A stretch of DNA of 8,272 bases from Gammaproteobacteria bacterium (GTDB lineage Bacteria > Pseudomonadota > Gammaproteobacteria > Arenicellales > Poriferihabitantaceae): positions 1 through 8,272 of the forward strand of contig VXPI01000164.1 of NCBI GenBank assembly GCA_009839585.1, given 5' to 3'. Of the stretch, positions 1-6,435 are shown one piece after another (within the stretch, counting starts at the first letter, position 1; each line of letters begins with the position of its first letter). Position numbers and translations under genes: made by a program. Below the pieces are notes generated by a model. It made no database searches, was not told the DNA's origin, and saw only the letters and a list, made by a program, of their open reading frames with translations.

Positions 1-369
1 GTGTTGTACAACTTCACTGACAAGGATTGAACAGCCTGCAACCATGAGTTCTTTTCCGATCAGTGCCCGTGCATCATCAATACGGTTCATGGGTAATCGT
101 AGATAGAGTCGGGTGCGACGAGAGAGTTGTATCATGTCACCCGAGTCAAGCGAGGGGCGAATCCATCCATTCGCTGAAGAAGCCGAATGAATTGAGTGAA
201 TTGCGGCCCGCGGTTCATCAATCAGCCATGGCAGGACATTGAGAATCTGTTCGCGTAGTTCCCAGGCATGGTCAATGGGTATTTCCCGGCATGCGATGCG
301 AAAAGCGCAATCCTGTACCTGCTCCCTCATTTGGGCGGATGGATCCCGGGTTGTTTCTTTCCAGAGCAT
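1..369 (-). CDS. cas6: Cas6/Cmx6-like (subtype MYXAN) RNA-processing family protein, C-terminus cut by window edge
   Basis: The 123 visible codons are the N-terminal part of a protein that I recognise from memory as Cas6/Cmx6-like. Members of this family in type I CRISPR systems are endoribonucleases that cut precursor crRNA beside a repeat hairpin. Family-like stretches, in order, are IPIDHAWEL (residues 30-38, with His34 a candidate functional His), VLPWL (45-49), AAIHSIH (55-61), ANGWIRP (66-72), LSRRTRLYLRLP (82-93) and DARALIGKELMVAG (99-112). I place the start at ATG 369 because the opening MLWKE resembles the M-(aromatic)-W-Q-E opening I recall in relatives. ATG 330 is an alternative, and neither has a clear Shine-Dalgarno sequence. 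Family members are about 200 residues, so roughly 40% lies outside the window. It sits 83 bp downstream of the oxygenase gene on the same strand. No CRISPR repeat or other cas gene is seen, so a non-CRISPR role is possible. The family call is fairly firm; the activity is not. Confidence 0.72.
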   Translation of the reverse strand, partial: MLWKETTRDPSAQMREQVQDCAFRIACREIPIDHAWELREQILNVLPWLIDEPRAAIHSIHSASSANGWIRPSLDSGDMIQLSRRTRLYLRLPMNRIDDARALIGKELMVAGCSILVSEVVQH

Positions 370-373
370 ATGG

Positions 374-399
374 ATTCATGAATGCTTGACCAGATCAAG
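374..399. repeat. Adjacent palindromes upstream of the Cas6-like gene
   Basis: A perfect 10-bp palindrome, ATTCATGAAT (374-383), is followed one base later by an inverted repeat CTTGA-CCAGA-TCAAG (385-399). Both lie in the 83-bp spacer between the oxygenase stop and the Cas6-like start at 369. They could be an operator or a small RNA hairpin in the polycistronic message. Short inverted repeats of this size also occur by chance, so no function is assigned. Confidence 0.3.
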
Positions 400-452
400 T
401 GTATCATGTTCACTCTGGCGAAAAGCTTCTACAGGCGGTGACGGGTTTCGGC

Positions 453-1364
453 TTATGGATAGTCCGGGACTATTCGCTCATTAAAGCGTATTCGATACAG
501 TAGTCTTTTGGGTATTTTCGGATACGAATCCGAATAGGCATGCCTGCAATGCAGGATGTTATTGCATAACATTCCTTCACCTCTAGCCAGTCGCATCGTT
601 ACCTTCCATGGCAGAGGGCTTGAAAGCATTGAGTTAAGGAGTGTAATAGCCTGAGTGACTTTTGCGGATTGTTTCCAGATGATATGGTGTCTGCGCTGGG
701 TAAAGCGCATGTAAAGGCAGCCATTGTTATCCATTGAATAAACCGGCCCCTGGAAGGTTTCACGAAGGATTTTTCCCTGCTCGGCATTCTCTGGAATGGT
801 CAATGTATCGGGCAGGCACAGGCATTGAATAAGCTCGGGAGCAAGCTCCTGCATCTGGATATACAGCATCTCATGATCGATCAAGCTGTTTTCACCTCCC
901 GACTCTGCCTGATGAGCGCAATGCATCACGAAACTGTGAACCTTGTGGTTCTCCGGGTAGTAATACCCATCGGTATGCCAATTCAGGGGTTTGGATGTAT
1001 AGGGGATATAGCGACTTGGACTTTCGATGTCCTGGCTTCGATCGTAAATGTAAGAGATATGATCTTGTCCAGATTCGGGGTTGCCGATGGTCGTTGTCAG
1101 GCCCAACTGCTGGCATAGTGCCATGATTGCCTGCGGTGACTCGGAATATTCCGGGTCTAGCCGATACAGCACGAAATTTCGTCTTCGAACCTGTTCGATC
1201 AAGCGGGCATATTCATCTTCCCTAATCCTGAATGGATCGGCTATGTTTACGGGAGGATTTGTGTATTCGGACCCATACCCATCCAGCTTCTGTTTCTTCC
1301 ACGACAGAAACTGTCGTGTGTCTGGGAACACATCCGAAGCGGCTAGCGAAGAATCCATCGGCAT
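453..1364 (-). CDS. TauD/TfdA-family Fe(II)/2-oxoglutarate-dependent oxygenase
   Basis: This 303-residue protein belongs to the non-haem iron oxygenase family, whose members oxidise a substrate using O2 and 2-oxoglutarate and release succinate and CO2. The iron-binding HxD is in NWHTDGYYYP (His130, Asp132). The distal His is most likely His272 in NNILHCRHAYSD. An arginine in KRLLYRIRF (Arg287 or Arg291) is placed to bind 2-oxoglutarate. The stretch AESGGENSLIDHE (153-165) is also typical of the TauD/gamma-butyrobetaine-hydroxylase fold. The length is normal for the family, and there is no signal peptide, so it is expected in the cytoplasm. ATG 1364 has AAGAGA just upstream; ATG 1358 is the alternative. 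It starts 22 bp after the rhodanese gene and precedes the Cas6-like gene, so the three are probably co-transcribed. The substrate cannot be read from the sequence. The family call is confident because all metal ligands are present. Confidence 0.88.
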   Translation of the reverse strand: MPMDSSLAASDVFPDTRQFLSWKKQKLDGYGSEYTNPPVNIADPFRIREDEYARLIEQVRRRNFVLYRLDPEYSESPQAIMALCQQLGLTTTIGNPESGQDHISYIYDRSQDIESPSRYIPYTSKPLNWHTDGYYYPENHKVHSFVMHCAHQAESGGENSLIDHEMLYIQMQELAPELIQCLCLPDTLTIPENAEQGKILRETFQGPVYSMDNNGCLYMRFTQRRHHIIWKQSAKVTQAITLLNSMLSSPLPWKVTMRLARGEGMLCNNILHCRHAYSDSYPKIPKRLLYRIRFNERIVPDYP

Positions 1365-1386
1365 GTCTCTTGTGTGCCGGGTGCGA

Positions 1387-1977
1387 TTACGGTTTGTAGC
1401 TCCTCAGCTCACGGCGTTCAATCATGCGCCCCCACCAGAAGTTGTAGGGGTGGATCAGGTCGGTGGACGAGTTGCCATTGACCAGCTCCCTGCTCTGGTT
1501 GTGCCAGCCAAACAAGCCATAACGAAGATTCAGGAGATCATCAGGAGAATGTGTCGGGAACTGATTGAGGAGAGTTTTCGCCATGTTTGAAGATCGATAT
1601 CCGACAGAGCAGTAAAAGACCACTTTTCGGTTCTGGATGCTGTCGCCATATCGATTCAGAAATTCCTGTCCCGACATATTCGGATCAATCTGGATTGCCC
1701 CCTCGATGTGACTGACCCTGAACTCCGATTTTTCGCGCACATCAAACAACACGATTTTCTCATGAGAATGGTTGAGCATATCCTCAAGCTGACTGGCGCT
1801 GATATGGGCTACATTGGGATACTGCTCTCGAATTTTTTCCTGTTCCCTGACCAAATCGGCCTCGGCTGGCAGGTGTAGCAACCCAAGTACAATCGCAAAG
1901 AGCAACAGAATGGGTTTCCATCGATATGGTCGAGGATCATCATTGTTGGTGATGATTAGACTTCGGACTCTGTTCAT
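1387..1977 (-). CDS. Exported or membrane-anchored rhodanese-domain protein (sulfurtransferase fold)
   Basis: This 196-residue protein has a hydrophobic segment WKPILLLFAIVLGLLHL (residues 20-36) followed by PAEA (37-40), consistent with a Sec signal peptide cleaved near Ala40 or with a membrane anchor. The rest is a single rhodanese domain: LFDVREKSEFRVSHIEGA (77-94) is the usual DVRxxxE...HIxGA block. CSVGYRS (123-129) is a complete active-site loop with Cys123, the residue that would carry a persulfide. GLFGWHNQSRELV (154-166) is typical of the C-terminal part of the fold. The protein should act in the periplasm or at its membrane face, which separates it from the two cytoplasmic products encoded downstream. 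It is the first clear gene of the operon-like series. Its ATG overlaps, as ATGA, the stop of a short upstream reading frame. No strong ribosome-binding site is seen. The sulfur donor and acceptor are unknown. Confidence 0.87.
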   Translation of the reverse strand: MNRVRSLIITNNDDPRPYRWKPILLLFAIVLGLLHLPAEADLVREQEKIREQYPNVAHISASQLEDMLNHSHEKIVLFDVREKSEFRVSHIEGAIQIDPNMSGQEFLNRYGDSIQNRKVVFYCSVGYRSSNMAKTLLNQFPTHSPDDLLNLRYGLFGWHNQSRELVNGNSSTDLIHPYNFWWGRMIERRELRSYKP

Positions 1978-2257
1978 TGGTCATTTATGAGGTATTGGAA
2001 GTCTTCATTGGCATCAGTGTCTCGACAATCAAACAGATCATCGAAAAATGCAGACGTATCATTTATCGTCCGCGAATACGGATGCTGATAGAACGGGATA
2101 GAGTACTGGAAGTCTGAACCAATCACTTCTATATGTCTTGCCGTGATCTAATAGAATCAAGGTACAGAGAAAAACCATCGGCAATCGTGTTTGCCAGAGA
2201 TTTATCCACATGAATCGCCGGTTTGCCATGACCTAGATCCAAAGTTGAAACTGGGGT
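1974..2257 (-). pseudogene. Possible frameshifted gene remnant upstream of the rhodanese gene
   Basis: Two short open stretches overlap here in frames offset by one base. The first runs from just after a TAA (2260-2258) to a TAG at 2131-2129 and contains GKPAIHVDKSLANTIADGF and LYLDSI, which read like real protein. The second is open after a TAG at 2150-2148. From a possible GTG at 2126 it would encode 50 residues including IGSDFQYSIPFYQHPYSRT, and it ends in a TGA overlapping the rhodanese ATG (ATGA). A single indel near 2129-2150 would join them into a peptide of about 90 residues that lacks a proper start. This could be the decayed 3' end of an older operon gene; the first stretch has a faint look of SMI1/KNR4-type C-termini, but I cannot assign a family. 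The second stretch could instead be a small intact gene coupled to the rhodanese gene. Remaining bases up to 2378 show no gene. Confidence 0.3.
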
Positions 2258-2299
2258 TTATATTCAACCACGCCATATTATTCTCCCCATAATTTTCAG

Positions 2300-2320
2300 G
2301 CAGGGGTTTCCTGCTTTTTT
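2300..2320 (+). terminator. Small terminator-like hairpin with T6 tail
   Basis: Arms GCAGG (2300-2304) and CCTGC (2310-2314) enclose a 5-base loop and are followed directly by T6 (2315-2320), the layout of a Rho-independent terminator read on the plus strand. The stem is only 5 bp, and no plus-strand gene is seen upstream. On the minus strand, the direction of the restriction-modification cassette, the hairpin is followed only by a weak TGAAAATTAT, so it is a poor terminator for the endonuclease gene. Confidence 0.3.
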
Positions 2321-2378
2321 GAACTTCCGGCTTTGAGCAGGTTTACTAACCAGAGACCTTACAAGCTTATGCTCCGAA

Positions 2379-3113
2379 CTATTGCTTATCACAAAATGGA
2401 AACAGCAATCTTTTCATTTTTTTAACAGTTGCATCTAGCAGATTTTCGTCCAGTTTCTTAAAGTAATTCGGCTTGTGAATAGGCCTGTCTACTTTCCTTT
2501 CTCCCTTCAATATAGTAATAATGTTCAAATCTACTGTTTCAAAAAACGACATCAATGTATGAGTGCTTGCACTGCCATACTGCACTTTTGAAAGAGGTTT
2601 TGAATAATCACCGCCTAATTGACTTTCCAACTGGATTAGGCAACAGACAAGGTTCTTGTGTAAATGTTTCAAAAGCATGAAATCCACCAGTATTCTTTTC
2701 AGCATTGCGTTTTCGGCATAAGCCTTGCATTCGATTCCCAAAACAAAACGGTTATCCACGAATACATGAACATCAACTTGGGTTCGGTAATAATGGTCGT
2801 CCAAATTCTCCAGTATATATTCTTGTACTTCCTTGTCTTTAAGGCTTTTCACATAGCCTTCCTTCACGTGTATCTTGTAAGTCTTGATTTTCCCTATTGA
2901 CAGTCTTGAATCATCCTGCCCAAGCTCCTGCCATGCAATTCTCACCAAATGCTGAGTGATTGATTCCAGCATTTTGCCTTTAGCAGCTCGAACCACTCCA
3001 CCATACGCTCGTTCAATCTCACCATAACTTGCTTTATCGTCAATGCCTCCTACTATCAGGTTATAGCTCTTGATAATATCCTTGCGAGTTGGGATTTCTT
3101 CTAAAAACTCCAT
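2379..3113 (-). CDS. Probable type II restriction endonuclease (PD-(D/E)xK-like)
   Basis: I do not recognise the specific enzyme, but context and motif point to the nuclease half of a restriction-modification pair. From ATG 3113 it has 244 residues; a GTG at 3116 would add one. Numbered from that GTG, there is a candidate nuclease core in TQVDVHVFVDNRFVLGIECKA: Asp115, then Glu129-Cys-Lys131, i.e. D-x13-ExK, with beta-strand-like residues around it. An earlier GKMLESITQHL (47-57, Glu51) could supply the helix glutamate common in such enzymes. ATG 3113 shares one base with the methyltransferase TGA (TGATG), so translational coupling is expected and this start is preferred. The C-terminus is Lys-rich. 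Codons are AT-rich, like the methyltransferase and unlike murA, which suggests transfer as a unit. The recognition sequence is unknown. The reading frame is intact although its partner is frameshifted. Confidence 0.68.
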   Translation of the reverse strand: MEFLEEIPTRKDIIKSYNLIVGGIDDKASYGEIERAYGGVVRAAKGKMLESITQHLVRIAWQELGQDDSRLSIGKIKTYKIHVKEGYVKSLKDKEVQEYILENLDDHYYRTQVDVHVFVDNRFVLGIECKAYAENAMLKRILVDFMLLKHLHKNLVCCLIQLESQLGGDYSKPLSKVQYGSASTHTLMSFFETVDLNIITILKGERKVDRPIHKPNYFKKLDENLLDATVKKMKRLLFPFCDKQ

Positions 3114-4013
3114 CACATGAACATAATTTCATCTAATCGTTTCAGTGCCGTTTTGCAATATTGCTGCGAATTATCTATCCCCAAATAGAAACGCCCATTT
3201 TTCTTGGCTACCAGACAAGTAGTTCCGACTCCTGCAAAAGGATCTAATACAACATTGCCCTGAAAGCTGAATAACAGCAAAATACGCCGAGCCAGCTCTT
3301 CCGGGAACATTGCAGGATGATCAAATGCTTTCATGTTTCTTTCTGGAGCAATAGACCATTTCGCATAAACCCATTTCTTGAACTCTTCTCCTGTAATGTC
3401 CGCGTTAGAACTCTGGCCATCTATTTTGAGCGACCCCTTGCAAAAGATCTCTATAAATTCCCAGGTGTATTTGAGATATGGACTGGATGGACTTTTCCAA
3501 CTTCCCCATGCGGTATTTACAGTTGTAGTTGTTTTTTTCCCAAAGTATTTCCCCTTTCCATATCATTCCACTGTCCAGCATATGCCGGGAAATTATGTGA
3601 TGGCTTGGAATGTAGTCGGAAAACAAGGGCTGGACATTGACGATCAATCGACCTCCGTGTTTAAGTACTCGAGCGCACTCATCCAAAATTCGGAAGAGTT
3701 TCTCAAAATACAAAGGCCAGTTTTCAGAATCTTCTCCGCCCTCATAATCAAGGCCAAAGTTGTACGGTGGGCTTGTAAACACTAGATCAATGCAGTTGTC
3801 TGGCAATGTCTTCAGCAAGTCTTCGCTGTCACCGCATAAGACCTGATTGCAAAAATCTTCCGGTAAATCCGTATTTGTTTGGGAAAACGAGGAATGATTA
3901 GCGTAAAAATGCTTGCCACGCTTTATTTCCTTGTTTTTTCGCCCAAGCACCTTTCGTTCCTTGTTCAGTTCAGCGTGGCTTGGAAATGAACTACCGTCTA
4001 ATAACATATTCAT
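3113..4013 (-). pseudogene. DNA amino-methyltransferase (beta class, N4-cytosine or N6-adenine), frameshifted in an A7 run
   Basis: This is the modification half of the cassette and would transfer a methyl group from S-adenosylmethionine to an exocyclic amino group of a DNA base. The N-terminal frame (4013-3405) holds motif IV, FTSPPYNFGLDYEG (TSPPY at residues 80-84), then VLKHGGRLIVNVQP, and ends abnormally after LLQGVAQNRWPEF. The correct continuation lies one frame over. It reads TAWGSWKSPSSPYLKYTWEF, then the SAM-binding motif I DPFAGVGTTCLVAKK, and ends at the TGA 3115-3113. Motif IV before motif I marks the beta class. Deleting one A from GGGAAAAAAAC (A7, 3538-3532) gives an uninterrupted 299-residue protein reading ILWEKTTTTVNTAWGSW across the junction, so exactly one extra base is the only lesion seen. 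A restart at ATG 3334 could yield a C-terminal fragment lacking motif IV. TSPPY favours N4-cytosine but does not prove it. There is no strong ribosome-binding site before ATG 4013. Confidence 0.85.
3532..3538 (-). repeat. A7 homopolymer carrying the methyltransferase frameshift
   Basis: The minus strand reads GGG-A7-CAACTACAACTG. With seven A's the frame runs to a stop at 3405; with six the methyltransferase is whole. Such a tract can gain or lose a base by slippage during replication or transcription, and it is also a typical site of sequencing error. Confidence 0.8.
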
Positions 4014-4052
4014 TTATATGAGTATTATTTATCAATGTATTAATCTAATGAC

Positions 4053-4082
4053 ACTATACATTATCATAATCGTCATCGTCAA
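4053..4082 (-). promoter_or_regulatory. Sigma70-like promoter of the restriction-modification cassette
   Basis: On the minus strand a -35 box TTGACG (4082-4077) and a -10 box TATAGT (4058-4053) are separated by 18 bp; each differs from consensus at one position. Transcription would start near 4046, leaving a leader of about 33 bases before ATG 4013. The -10 region lies inside an imperfect inverted repeat, ATGACACTAT/ACATTATCAT (4048-4067, 7 of 10 pairs), which could be an operator, although no controller gene is seen in the window. Confidence 0.5.
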
Positions 4083-4166
4083 CAACATCAAGATTATCCA
4101 ACCACCCTAATCCAAAAATAGAAAACACGGAAATACGTTCAACGCCCGGCATGACGTGGTTCTTGA

Positions 4167-4240
4167 AGGTTCGGAAGTTTCACCCAGTGGGTGATTCCGG
4201 CTTCGGGGCTCAAACTCACGCCGCATAAGATTTCGAACCT
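4167..4240. repeat. Nested inverted repeats with potential for a branched RNA or DNA fold
   Basis: Outer arms AGGTTCG (4167-4173) and CGAACCT (4234-4240) are perfectly complementary. Inside is a perfect hairpin TCACCC-AGT-GGGTGA (4180-4194), extended by GGAA (4173-4176) and TTCC (4195-4198) across a 3-base bulge on one side. Next to it is CCGGCTTCGGGG, which could form a small stem. No U tract follows on either strand, so this is not a plain terminator. It could be a structured RNA, a protein-binding site or the relic of a mobile element. Confidence 0.4.
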
Positions 4241-4447
4241 GCCGCGGACTGCTCTATTTATGCATTAGGGAATCAAGTCAGCGTATTTCAATCTGCGTTT
4301 AGTAGCAGTTGTTGCGATCTTGACCATTTTTTGACTATGTGGTGCACAGTTCCCGGACATTGTGCTAACTGGCAAATGCCTTTGCAGAATGCTTGACTGT
4401 TTTATGACAGCTTGTCGGTTTTGATATTCATGGGTCAGGTTTTACTG

Positions 4448-4720
4448 TCATTTCTGTTGTTCGTTCCAGGCCTCGGGCAATTCAATGCCCTCGCCGAATA
4501 GATAGGCTTCCATTTGCTGGATCAGGTACCTTTTGTGCTCTTGATCCCGCGGATTTAACTTGTATTCGTTGATCAAGATAGTTTGCCTGCCAAGCCAGTC
4601 CTGCCAGGCTTCAATGGAAATTTCTTCAAAGATGCGTTGTCCCAGCTCGCCTGGCCAGGTTGGCTTTTCCAGCCCTTCGGCCATTTTTCCCAGTTTTCTA
4701 CAGTTTACCATTCGAGTCAT
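4448..4720 (-). CDS. yggX: YggX, Fe(2+)-trafficking / oxidative damage protection protein
   Basis: This small cytoplasmic protein belongs to the YggX family, which in enteric bacteria helps protect iron-sulfur clusters from oxidative damage and is thought to handle Fe(II). From ATG 4720 it has 90 residues, against 91 in E. coli, and it opens with MTRMVNCRKLGK, the usual place of the single conserved Cys (Cys7). Other matching blocks are PGELGQRIFEEIS, EAWQDWLGRQTILINEYKLNP and the acidic C-terminal region. An ATG at 4732 and a GTG at 4735 would add four or five residues (MDSK). I prefer 4720 because the family begins a few residues before the Cys. The gene is often next to mutY in gammaproteobacteria, but here it stands alone, divergent from murA and downstream of its own promoter-like boxes. 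Identification is by clear sequence resemblance over the full length. Confidence 0.95.
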   Translation of the reverse strand: MTRMVNCRKLGKMAEGLEKPTWPGELGQRIFEEISIEAWQDWLGRQTILINEYKLNPRDQEHKRYLIQQMEAYLFGEGIELPEAWNEQQK

Positions 4721-4750
4721 TTTGCTATCCATCACTCGTTATTCTTGAGT

Positions 4751-4779
4751 ATATTATGGCATGATTTGCAGATTGACAA
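4751..4779 (-). promoter_or_regulatory. Candidate yggX promoter
   Basis: On the minus strand, TTGTCA (4779-4774; one mismatch to the -35 consensus) is followed after 17 bp by TAATAT (4756-4751), a weaker -10 match. The start of transcription would fall near 4744, giving a leader of about 24 bases to ATG 4720 but only about 12 to ATG 4732, which mildly supports the shorter protein. No equally good promoter for the divergent murA gene was found in 4780-4996. Confidence 0.4.
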
Positions 4780-4987
4780 ATAGGCGTTGAATTGATCAGA
4801 ACTAGGTACTTTTCCGATATGGAAAATCCACATCTCCACGGTGAAGTGCCACATCGGTTCTATCATTCCCAAAAAAGTAAAAATTTCGTTAATCCACTTT
4901 GAATTGCAATAGAAAATCCGTGAGGTTATTCAACTGCCCCAACTCACTTTGTCGATAAATGGTGCCGCGAACCAAAAGCAGACCTGA

Positions 4988-6274
<1,287 letters not shown>

Positions 6275-6435
6275 GGACGGTTTTCCTGTCAACAAGCGAA
6301 CCCTTGGATGTATGGTTCATGGCTGCACCCTGTCCCGAAAGACAGTCATACCTCAGCAATTCCAGTTGATTCATTCGTACAACCCTCAGCTCTTCATGGT
6401 ATTGCATTCCATGACATGCCCCTGAACCTGCGCAG

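Larger units (their letters stand above)
4014..4447. other. Non-coding spacer between the restriction-modification cassette and yggX
   Basis: Apart from the cassette promoter at its left end, no gene is supported in this 434-bp spacer. Short open stretches on both strands (a 25-codon one from ATG 4151 on plus, and a minus-strand one around 4240-4120) have no recognisable content. Base composition changes from AT-rich (up to about 4130) to mixed, suggesting that the edge of the acquired segment lies near 4130. The structured element at 4167-4240 is listed separately. Downstream of the yggX stop at 4448 no convincing terminator is seen, only short inverted repeats around 4399-4420. Confidence 0.5.

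Noticed and set aside
239..484. Plus-strand open frame of 81 codons
   Set aside because: It runs opposite the Cas6-like gene and the end of the oxygenase gene, both of which have clear family motifs. Its composition is not protein-like.
3532..3538. Programmed -1 frameshift on the slippery heptamer A AAA AAC in the methyltransferase
   Set aside because: A -1 slip leads to CAA CTA CAA CTG TAA, an immediate stop. The frame needed is +1, i.e. loss of one A.
2325..4203. Direct repeats TTCCGGCTT (2325-2333 and 4195-4203) as insertion-site duplications flanking the RM cassette
   Set aside because: A 9-bp match between two spacers of several hundred bases is expected by chance fairly often, and the flanks do not extend the match.
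4228..4250. tRNA or tmRNA T-arm on the minus strand (GGTTCGAAATC)
   Set aside because: No 5-bp T stem, acceptor stem, anticodon arm or CCA end can be built around it.
6394..6414. Hairpin TCATGG/CCATGA between murA and the Fic gene as a terminator
   Set aside because: Short stem with no U tract on either strand.
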